64,000 bases of DNA from Streptomyces sp. WM6378 (lineage in GTDB: Bacteria; Actinomycetota; Actinomycetes; Streptomycetales; Streptomycetaceae). The stretch's first letter is position 1. Each line of letters begins with the position of its first letter. The translations under genes were made by a program, and so were the position numbers. This document shows, in pieces, positions 7,580 through 15,914 of the stretch. The stretch is taken from NCBI RefSeq assembly GCF_001279695.1, contig NZ_LGDD01000212.1, forward strand, positions 27,877 to 91,876. The letters are read 5' to 3'. Under the pieces are notes generated by a model that was not told the DNA's origin, did no database searches, and worked only from the letters and a program-made list of their open reading frames with translations.

Positions 7580-9735
7580 CGCGGCTCCTTGAGCATCGAG
7601 AGCGCCTGGGCGGTGAGCGCGGCCGCGGACATGCCGCACTGCTCCAGCAGGTCGGCGGACGGCAGAGGACGGCCGGGGTCGCGGTAGCCGACCACATGGA
7701 CGCGGGCGGCATCCCCGCGGCCGGCGAGCAGCGCCCGCACGGCCGGGGCCTGGGTGACGGTGGCCAGCAGCACCGGGACGCCGGCCGGGAACAGGCCGGC
7801 GAAGGTGCCGTCGGACAGCGCGGCGGGCCAGGTGCCCGGGGCGCCAAGGACGGTGAGGTCGTTGACGTGCACGTAGCGGATGCGGGCGTCCGGACGGGCG
7901 GCGGCGAGCCGGCCGGCCGCGGCGGACACCTCGCGCGCCGCGACGTCCCCGGCGGAGGCCAGGACGATGTCCGGGCTTTCGGAGCCGGGGGCACTCAGGT
8001 GGGGCCAGATCGCGGCGCCGTTGGTCAGTTCCTCGCGGAAGGTGTCCGGCGGGAACGTGAGTGGGTGGTGCTTGTCGGCGATCAGGAAGTTCGCTTGGTC
8101 CCGCCCGGCGAGCATGACCGCGAGCACGGCGGCCGCGCGGGTGGCGTCGGCCGGGGTGTAGACGTGCACGGTGGGGTTCTCCGTCTCCAGCATCGCCGAG
8201 ACGAGCCCGGGGTTCTGGTGGGTGTAGGTATTGCGCCAACCCAGCGAGGTGATCAGGTAGTTGATGTTCGCCAGCCCGCCCGTTCCGGTCGCGGTCCGCG
8301 CGCTGCGGTGCTTGAGGTGCTGCACGAGCAGGCTGGTATTGACCGCGGCGAACGCCTCGTACGTGGCCAGCAGTGCGTCGCGGCCGGTCTCGGTGTAGCC
8401 CTGCAGCCAGGCGTGGCAGATCTCCTCATTGAGGATCTCGATCGCCCACTCCGGCAGCTGGTCGTCCGCGCCGTCGGCGGCCAGGCGCAGCCGGTTGGAG
8501 GCGGCCTCGTCCGGGCTGAACAGCCGGAAGGATCCGGCGGCGGCGCGCTCGCGGATCACCGTGCTGACCAGCGGCCACGCCTCGGCGCCGCGGACGGCGA
8601 GCGGCGCGACCGGCGGGGCCGGGCGGGGCCGGGGCGCCGGGTGCGGCAGCGCCTGCCGCACGAGGTCGCACGGCTGCCCGCGCTCGGTGAACAACTCGCC
8701 CGGCCTATACGAGGACAGCCAGGCGGCGAGAGCGTCGAACTCCTCACGGTTGCGGGCGGGGTCCTTCAGCGGGGTCTTGTGCACCGCCGGGGTCCCGGCG
8801 ATCCGGCGGCCGCCGACCTGCTCGGGCCCGGTCGCCCCCTTGGGCATGGTCAGGACCAGGACCGGTTGCGGGCGGGCGGCCCCGAGCGGGCGCAGCCGGG
8901 CGAACACCTCGGCCAGCACCGTCCGGAAGCCCGCCACGTCGGAGCCGTCGTGGCGGAACGGCTCGTACCCCAAGCCGGTGAAATATGCGCGCAGCTCGTC
9001 CTCGTCGAGCCCGGCCAGGAGGGAAGGGCCGCCCATCCGCAGGCCGTTGGCCAGCACGACGGGCAGCACCACGCCGTGCAGCCCGGACCCGAACAGCGCC
9101 CGCCGGGCCGTCCACGCCGCCGCGGCCGTACCGGTCTCCAACTCCCCGTCACCGAGCAGCGCGACGACCAGGCGGTGCGGGGAGTCCAGGACCATGCCCT
9201 GCGCCACGGCGAGCGCCGGCCCGAGCTGCCCGCCGGTGTAGCGCACGCCGGGGATGAGCGGGGTGATCTCCTCGCCATAGACACGAGTGTGGGGGAAGCC
9301 CGCGGCGAGCGCGCGCAGGCCGGCTGCGGACCAGCCCGGTTGGTTGCCGGCCAGGGTGAGGACCTTCGTCAGGTAGGCGTGGGCCAGGGCGGACGGCCCG
9401 GCGTGCCCGGCGCCGTGCACGATGAGGACCTCGCTGCCCGGGGGACGCCCGGCGGTGAGCGGCCCCAGCTGGGCGAGCATGAAGTTCACCGGCGGGCACA
9501 CCCCCCAGTGGCCGCTCGGCGCCTCCTTCACGTCCTGCACCCGCAGCGGCCGGACGGGCAGCACGTTGTCGTTCACGTACAACTGCGCGGCGCACAGGTA
9601 GTTCAGCGCCCGCCACGCGGCCATCACGGCCGCGTCCGGCACACGGGCCGCGGCGTGGGCGGCGGCCCGGCTCCAGTCGGGGAAGTCCTCCGGCCCCGCG
9701 GCCGCGGGGCCGGGGAGCACAGGGGCGTCGGTCAC
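7576..9735 (-). CDS. Phosphoketolase (XFP-type, thiamine diphosphate)
   Basis: 719 residues. The family cleaves xylulose-5-phosphate or fructose-6-phosphate to acetyl phosphate plus an aldose phosphate. Family blocks: GHWGVCPPVNFM (75-86), IVHGAGHAGPSALA (105-118, with H111) and the thiamine-diphosphate/Mg motif GDGELETG (195-202). The usual family length is about 790, so this copy is about 70 residues short, and the block after GDGE differs (LANGLRMGGPS where HLNGYKIANPT is usual). It may have a different donor substrate. It overlaps both neighbours by 4 nt, which places it inside a specialised pathway rather than central metabolism. Confidence 0.88.
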   Translation of the reverse strand: MTDAPVLPGPAAAGPEDFPDWSRAAAHAAARVPDAAVMAAWRALNYLCAAQLYVNDNVLPVRPLRVQDVKEAPSGHWGVCPPVNFMLAQLGPLTAGRPPGSEVLIVHGAGHAGPSALAHAYLTKVLTLAGNQPGWSAAGLRALAAGFPHTRVYGEEITPLIPGVRYTGGQLGPALAVAQGMVLDSPHRLVVALLGDGELETGTAAAAWTARRALFGSGLHGVVLPVVLANGLRMGGPSLLAGLDEDELRAYFTGLGYEPFRHDGSDVAGFRTVLAEVFARLRPLGAARPQPVLVLTMPKGATGPEQVGGRRIAGTPAVHKTPLKDPARNREEFDALAAWLSSYRPGELFTERGQPCDLVRQALPHPAPRPRPAPPVAPLAVRGAEAWPLVSTVIRERAAAGSFRLFSPDEAASNRLRLAADGADDQLPEWAIEILNEEICHAWLQGYTETGRDALLATYEAFAAVNTSLLVQHLKHRSARTATGTGGLANINYLITSLGWRNTYTHQNPGLVSAMLETENPTVHVYTPADATRAAAVLAVMLAGRDQANFLIADKHHPLTFPPDTFREELTNGAAIWPHLSAPGSESPDIVLASAGDVAAREVSAAAGRLAAARPDARIRYVHVNDLTVLGAPGTWPAALSDGTFAGLFPAGVPVLLATVTQAPAVRALLAGRGDAARVHVVGYRDPGRPLPSADLLEQCGMSAAALTAQALSMLKEPR

Positions 9736-10895
9736 TTGGCCGTCCCCTTCCGCGCGGCGACTGCATCCACGGCGGCGGTGATCCGGCTGGCCCGGATCTC
9801 CGGGGCACCGGCCTCGGTGACCAGGTGGAGGATCTGCGCCTGCTCGTGCTCGGGCACCGTCGTCCAGTCCAGCCCGGCCCGCTCCAGCGCATCGGCCAGG
9901 TCCCGCGGCAAACTGCGTGGAGCGCGGTCCCGCACCCCCTGGACGCTCAACGCGATGCCCGTCACCTCGTCGGTGACCGTCGCGTGCGGCACCGCTGCCT
10001 GACCGCGCAGCGCGTAGGCGACGACGGTCTTGGACGTGCCGGTGGGGAAGGTGACGCGCAGCCGGGCACCGCGCTGGCCTGTCGGCCCATGGCAGGGCAG
10101 CAGCAGGAAGCCCCGGTCGCCGATCCGCTCCGGCCGTGCCACCACGTGCACGAGGTCACAGGCGGCCGGCAGCGGGAGCAGAGCCAGCGGATCCGGCGCC
10201 TCGGGGCGGGACTTGGCTGCCTGGAGGGGGCGGGTGACGGCGATGATGCCGCCCTGACCGCGGCCGGCGCGGCGCGCCGCTTTGTGCAGGAACAACGTGC
10301 GGTCGACCTCTCCGAGCAGGGAATCGGTGAACCTGTGCTTCCAGCCCTGTGGCCGTTCGGCGGGCCGGTCGGCGGCGGTGACGAACATCAGGGCGACAGA
10401 GACCGTCACGGGCAGCACGGCGCCGAGCCGGTCCCGCAGGACCCCGACGGCCTGGTGGAACTGGGCTGCGTCGTCCACGGCCGCGGCGAGGATCACCTCG
10501 TCGCCGCCGAAGGTCGCCGCGCAGCCGGAGTCGAAGGGCTGTTCGCGGAACCACGCGCGGGTCGTGGCCCCCACCGTCGCCATGACCTCGTTGCCGGCCA
10601 GGTGCCCGTAGGAGGCCGGGTTGGTCGAGTTCGTCCGCTCCACGTGGTCTTTCAGCCCGTCGACGTCCCCGATCGCGAGTGCCACCAGCCGTCCCTCGTC
10701 GAGGGCGGCGTCCAGGCAGCGCGGGATGTGGCTGTGGAAGTCGGGGAACGCGACCAGGCCGGTGACCGCGTCTTCGCGGCTGCCGGCGCACCAGGTGCGC
10801 AGCGGCATCTGGCTGGGATCGAACAGCGGCACCGACGAGGCCAGCGGATCGAGGGCGCGGGACGTTGCCGGGTGTGACGTACGGGACGGCTCCAT
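9732..10895 (-). CDS. GGDEF-like domain protein with an unassigned C-terminal domain
   Basis: 387 residues. Residues about 45-215 resemble a diguanylate cyclase domain: IGDVDGLKDH (75-84), GHLAGNEVM (97-105) and signature GGDEV (130-134) instead of GGDEF/GGEEF. No sensory domain precedes it and no RxxD inhibitory site is obvious. About 170 C-terminal residues form an unassigned beta-rich region. The ATG at 10895 shares a base with the HAD stop, and the gene overlaps the phosphoketolase by 4 nt. An active cyclase, a GTP-binding regulator or a repurposed fold are all possible. Confidence 0.7.
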   Translation of the reverse strand: MEPSRTSHPATSRALDPLASSVPLFDPSQMPLRTWCAGSREDAVTGLVAFPDFHSHIPRCLDAALDEGRLVALAIGDVDGLKDHVERTNSTNPASYGHLAGNEVMATVGATTRAWFREQPFDSGCAATFGGDEVILAAAVDDAAQFHQAVGVLRDRLGAVLPVTVSVALMFVTAADRPAERPQGWKHRFTDSLLGEVDRTLFLHKAARRAGRGQGGIIAVTRPLQAAKSRPEAPDPLALLPLPAACDLVHVVARPERIGDRGFLLLPCHGPTGQRGARLRVTFPTGTSKTVVAYALRGQAAVPHATVTDEVTGIALSVQGVRDRAPRSLPRDLADALERAGLDWTTVPEHEQAQILHLVTEAGAPEIRASRITAAVDAVAARKGTAK

Positions 10896-11605
10896 CAGCC
10901 GGCCACCTCCGATGTGATCGTGCCGGGCGCCACCCGGGCGGGCAGAAGAGGCGGGAGGGTACTGAGGGAGTGCAGGCGCACCGTGGGCACGTCGGGCCTC
11001 TGCGGGCCGGCCGCGTGGTGCCGGTCCACCCAGGCCGTGTGCCAGCCGGCCGCCGCAGCCCCGCGTACGTCGGCCTTCAGGGAGTCCCCGACGTGCAGCA
11101 ACTCCGTGGGCCGCAGCCCGCAGGCGTCCTCGACGGCGGCGAACGCCTCCCGCTCGGGTTTGATCGCGCCGGTGCGCGCCGAGTAGAAGACGCTGTCCAG
11201 CAGGTCGCGGAAGACATCCGGAGTCTGTTCGGGCACCGAGGAGCCGAGCATGTTGGTCATGGCGTACAGGGCGAAGCCCCGCGCCCGCAGCGCGGCCAGC
11301 GTGTCGGGCACGTCCGGGTACAGCGGCGGGGTCTCGGCCCGGCACCGGGCCCGAATGAGCACCGCGGCGAGCGGGTCGGCCAGCGCGGGGCGGCCGAAGC
11401 CGGCCGCGAGTTCGTGCGCCAGGTCCTGCGGGGTGACCGGGCGCCGCTTGGCATCCTGGCCCAGCAGTGCGCGAGCCTCCTGGAGGCCGATGCCGAGCAC
11501 CTCGGCCACCTGGCCGGTGGTCGCCACCGCCTCCGGGCGCACCAGCGTGCCGCCCAGGTCGAAGCAGACCGCCCGCACGGCAGACCAGTTCACCGGGCCG
11601 GTCAC
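10895..11605 (-). CDS. HAD-superfamily hydrolase
   Basis: 236 residues. Probable phosphatase or dehalogenase-type hydrolase. Motif I is CFDLGGTLV (nucleophile D16; the usual second Asp is Gly), motif II AMTN, motif III lysine KPEREAF, and motif IV HVGDSLKADV. The GTG at 11605 overlaps the enolase-family stop as GTGA, the coupling used across this operon; an ATG at 11620 lies farther upstream. Substrate unknown. Confidence 0.88.
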   Translation of the reverse strand: MTGPVNWSAVRAVCFDLGGTLVRPEAVATTGQVAEVLGIGLQEARALLGQDAKRRPVTPQDLAHELAAGFGRPALADPLAAVLIRARCRAETPPLYPDVPDTLAALRARGFALYAMTNMLGSSVPEQTPDVFRDLLDSVFYSARTGAIKPEREAFAAVEDACGLRPTELLHVGDSLKADVRGAAAAGWHTAWVDRHHAAGPQRPDVPTVRLHSLSTLPPLLPARVAPGTITSEVAG

Positions 11606-12786
11606 GATGCGACCGTCCATGCCGGGAGCGGCGTGGTGGTGACCGGCAGTGGGGCGAGCCCGCTGGCCGGGCCCGACGCCAGCATCCCCGCCTGGACGAC
11701 GGCCGGCTCGGTGAACACCTGCTGGCGCAGCGGCTCCAGGGTCAGGTGCCACTCCACCGCCGGAATCTTGTCCCGGCAGCACGCGCCGGCCAGCGCGAGC
11801 GCCGCCCACAGCCGGTCGCCGTGCGGGAACGTCGCCATCCCCAGATCGGCGGCGACCTCGGTGGTGTGCAGGGAGCGGGCCAGCCCGCCCGACCAGCCCG
11901 GGTCGACCTGCCAGACATCGACACTCTCGGTCAGCAGGCGGATCTGCTCGGTCGCGTCGACCGCGTGCTCGCCCGCCGCCAGCGCCACCCCCGCCCCCAC
12001 CGCCCGCAGCCGGTGCCAGCCCCACGATCCCGGTGGCAGCAGTTCCTCGGCGAACGCGACCTCCAAGTCAGCCAGGACGGGCAGCAGCCGCATCGCGTCG
12101 TCCAGGCGGCAGCAGCCCAGAGCGTCGACCATGAACCGGCCCTCGCCCGCGGCCTCCCGTAACGGACCGAGCGTCCTTGCGACCGCCTTCGGTCCGGCGA
12201 GGATGAGCTGTTGGGGCAGCGGCCACTTCTGCCCCCAGAACCCCGCCCCGGTGATCCAGGCCGCCGCCTCGCGGGCGGCCGGATGGGCCGGGTCGAGACC
12301 GAGGGCCGAGGCGTAGGCGGGAACGGAGGGCCGGATGGTGCCGCCGAGCAGGCTGGTCACGCTCACGCCGGCGGCGCGGGAGGCCAGGTCCCAGCAGGCC
12401 AGTTCGACCGCCGAGGCGGCCTGCCGGGCGTGTGCCCCGCTGCGGTGCCGTCCGGTCTGGCGACGGTAGGCCAGGCGGCGCGGTTCGGCGGCGTCGTGCC
12501 CAATCAGCCCTGCGGCCAGGTCGTCGGCGACGATCTGCGCGACCGTCTCGCCCACCGGGGCCTGCCAGCCGGAGACGCCGTCACCGACCAGTTCGATGGC
12601 GAACCGGGTGCGGTGCTCGGCCCGGGCGGGTCCGGCCGGCCGCACGCCCGCCGCGGCGGCGAGCGGCTCGGGCAGGCCGTGCGGAAGCCCGGCGGGCTGC
12701 GGGGGCAGTTGCCAGGCGCGGACCGTCCGGATCACGGTCCCCGCCGCAGCGGCGGCCCGTGTGGCGGAGAGGGGGGATGCCGTCAT
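11602..12786 (-). CDS. Enolase-superfamily (mandelate racemase/muconate lactonising type) enzyme
   Basis: 394 residues. The superfamily abstracts a proton alpha to a carboxylate to form an Mg-bound enolate. The capping domain is about 20-150, then a barrel with likely catalytic K187 (GQKWPL), metal ligands D221 (DALGCC), E247/E248 (AEELLPP) and E273 (GEHAVD), and a C-terminal H322 (PHGD). Spacing fits the superfamily, but the KxK motif is reduced to QK and the motifs are not close to a named subfamily. The start shares one base with the upstream stop. Confidence 0.8.
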   Translation of the reverse strand: MTASPLSATRAAAAAGTVIRTVRAWQLPPQPAGLPHGLPEPLAAAAGVRPAGPARAEHRTRFAIELVGDGVSGWQAPVGETVAQIVADDLAAGLIGHDAAEPRRLAYRRQTGRHRSGAHARQAASAVELACWDLASRAAGVSVTSLLGGTIRPSVPAYASALGLDPAHPAAREAAAWITGAGFWGQKWPLPQQLILAGPKAVARTLGPLREAAGEGRFMVDALGCCRLDDAMRLLPVLADLEVAFAEELLPPGSWGWHRLRAVGAGVALAAGEHAVDATEQIRLLTESVDVWQVDPGWSGGLARSLHTTEVAADLGMATFPHGDRLWAALALAGACCRDKIPAVEWHLTLEPLRQQVFTEPAVVQAGMLASGPASGLAPLPVTTTPLPAWTVAS

Positions 12787-13856
12787 CAGATCTTCGCCCC
12801 CGTCAGTTCCTCACCGGCGAAGGTGAAGCACCACGGGCTGCGGTAGTTCTGCCACCACTGCGGCCGCAGGCCCGTGGGGCCGAAGAGTTCTTCCAGGCTG
12901 CGGCGCATGGCCAGGTGCCACTCGATCGTCGCCGAACCGGGCGTGCGGTAGACGTCCATGAACGGGTTGTGGGCCTGGTAGGTCTGGAACCGGGGAAACG
13001 TCGTGGTGACCGGCACGAACGTCTTGAGGTGCTCGACGGCATCGTCGAGCGGGTCCAGGCCGACGATGTAGGTGAAGTCGGTGGTCAGGCCCCGCTGCTT
13101 CGCCCTGCCGAGGGCAGTGACCATCTCGGCGGGGGTGAGTTTGGCCTTGGACTCCTTGAGGATCTGACGGCGTTCGGTGAAGCACTCGGCGGTCAGCGTG
13201 AGATGGAACGGCCCGAGGTCGGCGGCGGCGTCCAGGCCGGCTTCGCTGGTCAGCACCGAGGACAGGAAGTGCAAGGTGCCGGTACAGCCGTTCGCGCCCA
13301 TCGCCGCGCGGACCTCGGTGAGGTGGGCCAGCGCGAGGTGCTCATAGAGGAAGCAGCCGGTGCAGACCGTCACCGTCTCCACCGAGGCCAGGCTCGTCAT
13401 GCCGGAGTTCGCCGCGAGCGCCCCGAGGTAGCCGGACAGGTCCAGGGCCTTGATGCTCGGATCGGAGGCGTCTTCGAGGGTGTTGGGGCAGAATACGCAA
13501 CCGGTGCACTGGGAGCGGGCGTTGGAGTTGAGGGTCAGCATCCGGGTGCCGTTGCGCCAGTAGCCCAGCACCGCGTCGTCGTCCTCGATGCCGTCGACCT
13601 CGCCGACCTTCTCACCGTTCAGCCGCAGCTCGTGTTCGTCCAGCTCGAAGGGGGAGTCCTGCCAGCCGAGCGAGAGGATCAGGAACAGCGGGGTGTCCGG
13701 GCGGGAGTCCAGCCGCAGTTTGAAGCGCATACGGGGCTTGGCCAGCGGGGACCGGGCGCCGGACGCGTTCAGCGCGATCAGCAGCACGTCCTCGCGGTTG
13801 ATGTTCCACTCGCGGGCCACCTGCTCCAGGTGGCGGACCGATTCGAGCATCAGCAT
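12786..13856 (-). CDS. Radical-SAM-like iron-sulphur protein, first gene of the metabolic operon
   Basis: 356 residues. C117-x2-C120-x2-C123 (QCTGCVFCPN) is the likely [4Fe-4S] site; canonical radical-SAM spacing is Cx3Cx2C, so the assignment is tentative. A second CTGC pair (C165/C168) may hold another metal. The stretch TYIVGLDPLDDAVEHL is like the sixth-strand region of radical-SAM barrels. The ATG at 13856 follows AAGGGAC. It overlaps the enolase-family gene by one base and heads the eight-gene run, so it probably acts in the same pathway. Confidence 0.7.
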   Translation of the reverse strand: MLMLESVRHLEQVAREWNINREDVLLIALNASGARSPLAKPRMRFKLRLDSRPDTPLFLILSLGWQDSPFELDEHELRLNGEKVGEVDGIEDDDAVLGYWRNGTRMLTLNSNARSQCTGCVFCPNTLEDASDPSIKALDLSGYLGALAANSGMTSLASVETVTVCTGCFLYEHLALAHLTEVRAAMGANGCTGTLHFLSSVLTSEAGLDAAADLGPFHLTLTAECFTERRQILKESKAKLTPAEMVTALGRAKQRGLTTDFTYIVGLDPLDDAVEHLKTFVPVTTTFPRFQTYQAHNPFMDVYRTPGSATIEWHLAMRRSLEELFGPTGLRPQWWQNYRSPWCFTFAGEELTGAKI

Positions 13857-13924
13857 GTCCCTTTCTCATGACGGGAGTTGCGGACCAGACACGGCTGGCG
13901 GAGGTGCGGGCGTGGTGCGGTGGA

Positions 13925-14350
13925 TCAGGCGGGGACGGGGACCAGGGGCAGGCGGATGACGATCCGTTTGCCGCCGGTCGGGGTGTCCGGGACGACCTCG
14001 GCGCTGCCGCGGAACTCCCGGACCAGGGCGTCGACCAGGAACAGGCCGCGGCCCCCGAGGCCGTGAGCGGCCGGCAGGGGCTTCGGCTTGAGCGGGTGAG
14101 CATCCGCGACGGCCAGCACCAAGCGGGCCGGCTCCTCGACGGCGAGGGTGACCACGGCTGTGGGCGAGAGCACGGCCGCGTGCTGCACCACGTTCGTCAC
14201 CAGCTCGCTGATGATCAGGCAGGCGGTGTCCACGACCTGCTCGGCCATGCCCCAGCCGGCAAGGACCTGGACGGTCTCGCGGCGGGCCAGCGGGACGTGC
14301 TCGGCCGTGGAGATCACCTGGAAGTCGTGGTGCATCGCAGTGCTGGTCAT
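13925..14350 (-). CDS. RsbW-type ATP-binding (GHKL) regulatory protein
   Basis: 141 residues. HATPase_c_2 fold of anti-sigma-factor kinases: N-box LIISELVTNVVQHA (about 47-60), then DAHP in place of the usual D-x-G-x-G box, and GLGGRGLFLVDAL near the end. Such proteins are common in Streptomyces beside XRE regulators (WhiJ/AbaA-type loci), which fits the gene at 14587. It lies upstream of the metabolic operon on the same strand, separated by about 70 nt, and might influence it; that is inference. Confidence 0.88.
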   Translation of the reverse strand: MTSTAMHHDFQVISTAEHVPLARRETVQVLAGWGMAEQVVDTACLIISELVTNVVQHAAVLSPTAVVTLAVEEPARLVLAVADAHPLKPKPLPAAHGLGGRGLFLVDALVREFRGSAEVVPDTPTGGKRIVIRLPLVPVPA

Positions 14351-14586
14351 CGCCCAACCCGCCCTCCCTCCGGGCGGCAGCCGCCCGGACCGCTACCGAA
14401 GGTAAGAGCCGTAGCGGGCCGGGGTGTTCACGACGGTGAACCCATGAACACCGGACCAAGGCTGCACCGGTCGGTCCCGGCGACGTGAGCGCAGAGGTCA
14501 GTACGGTCGGATGCGCCCAGCGGCGTACGACGCGCTGACGGCGTGGTCAGACCCGTCTCCTCGGCGGGGCGAGGAGGAACCGATGC

Positions 14587-15828
14587 TCAGAGCGGCAGGC
14601 CGATGCGGTGGGCCAGGCCCCTCAGGTCCCGCGCGGTGTGGGCCGGCAGTTGCCGGTCGGTGAGGTAGGCGACGGTGTTCCGCACCGGCGCGTTGGCGTG
14701 GATGCGCTGGGGGGCGATCTGCTCGGCGGTCAGCAGAGCGGTGACCGCGTCAGCCTCCCGACCGCGCAGATGGGCCAGCGCTCGGCCCAGGTCGGCGTGG
14801 AAGGCGGCTTGCCGCCCCGGAGCTTCATCCAGGGCCTCGGGATGAACCCCGTCCCCGGCCGTGACGGCCGTGCCGTGCAGGCCGAGGTCGGTGTTCAGGC
14901 TCACCTGGTGGATGCCGACGTTGGTGGGGCCGAAGTTCAGGTGCCAGGCCCGCGTCTCGCCGGTACGGCCGGCGAGGTCGGCGGCCTCGGCGAGGTGGGC
15001 CCGGACCTCCTCAGCGCGGGTGTCGCCGGACCGCTGCCGGTCCTGGGTCAGCGAGGTGGCCGAGATCAGGTGGAGTTCGCCGAGCAGCGCGTGGGCGTCC
15101 GGGCTCGTCAGATGCCCCTGAAGGGCGTTGGCGGCGGCGGTGGCCTGGGCCAGAGCCTGAGTGGGACTGCCGGCCGCCATCAGCACATGGGTGTGGAAGA
15201 AGCCGGACAGGGCCCAGTAGACGGGGTCGTCGAGTTCCGTAATCGCCTCGGCGGCACGGGTGACGGCAATGAACGCCAGGTCGGTGTAGCCGAGGTTCTT
15301 CAGCAGCAGGGTGCAGGCGGGGTGGTAGGTGTCCGCCAGCAGCTTCAGTACCTCATGCCGCGCGGCGCCGTCAGCGGCCTCAGCAGCGGCGTGCAAGTCA
15401 GCCAGCAGCGCGGGCAGACCGGCCGCGAGGGTGCCGTATGCGGCCGCGTGGTAGAGCCGGTTGGCCCTCGCAACTCGCTCGGCCAGCACCCCCGCCGGAA
15501 CCTCCGGCGGACGACGGTCCGACGGGATGACCAGGGTGATCCCCATCAGGGCCAGCCGCAGAGCCGGGATCGCCTCATGGGCCGCACTCGCGTGCGGGTC
15601 CACCGGAGCGAAGGGCTGGCCCGTCAACTCGGACGGGGCGATCTGCAACGCCTCGGCGAGGGCGGTGATATGGCTGGAGCGGTCCAGCAGCCGCCGCCCG
15701 TTCTCCACCATCGACAACTGGCCGACCGACACCCCGGCCAGGCCCGCAAGGCTGCGCAGGCTCATCCCGCGCTGGCGGCGGGCCGACCGCAGCCGCTCGC
15801 CGATCCTTCGGGCCTGCTCTTCGTCCAT
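14587..15828 (-). CDS. XRE-family regulator with TPR-like C-terminal region
   Basis: 413 residues. Helix-turn-helix at about 8-60 (IGERLRSARRQRGMSLRSLA, then VSVGQLSMVENGRR). The remaining ~340 residues are helical repeats typical of Streptomyces WhiJ-like regulators. The ATG at 15828 follows GGGAG. Together with the ATP-binding protein at 13925 it resembles the XRE-plus-GHKL pairs that modulate development or secondary metabolism in this genus. Target unknown. Confidence 0.88.
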   Translation of the reverse strand: MDEEQARRIGERLRSARRQRGMSLRSLAGLAGVSVGQLSMVENGRRLLDRSSHITALAEALQIAPSELTGQPFAPVDPHASAAHEAIPALRLALMGITLVIPSDRRPPEVPAGVLAERVARANRLYHAAAYGTLAAGLPALLADLHAAAEAADGAARHEVLKLLADTYHPACTLLLKNLGYTDLAFIAVTRAAEAITELDDPVYWALSGFFHTHVLMAAGSPTQALAQATAAANALQGHLTSPDAHALLGELHLISATSLTQDRQRSGDTRAEEVRAHLAEAADLAGRTGETRAWHLNFGPTNVGIHQVSLNTDLGLHGTAVTAGDGVHPEALDEAPGRQAAFHADLGRALAHLRGREADAVTALLTAEQIAPQRIHANAPVRNTVAYLTDRQLPAHTARDLRGLAHRIGLPL

Positions 15829-15914
15829 GACTCCCGTCTCAACTCCCGTGCCGCAGCCGTAGCGTAGGACGCGCCGACCACCCTCATGAGGAATTCCCGC
15901 CAAGCGGGCCGACA

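Noticed and set aside
5858..10002. Long rightward open frames opposite the metabolic operon
   Set aside because: They are Gly/Val/Arg-rich mirror frames of high-GC genes. The minus strand encodes recognisable enzymes with catalytic motifs and coupled starts.
13925..15828. Two-component or sigma-factor operon
   Set aside because: No sigma factor, kinase or response regulator is adjacent; the pair fits the WhiJ/AbaA-type arrangement instead.
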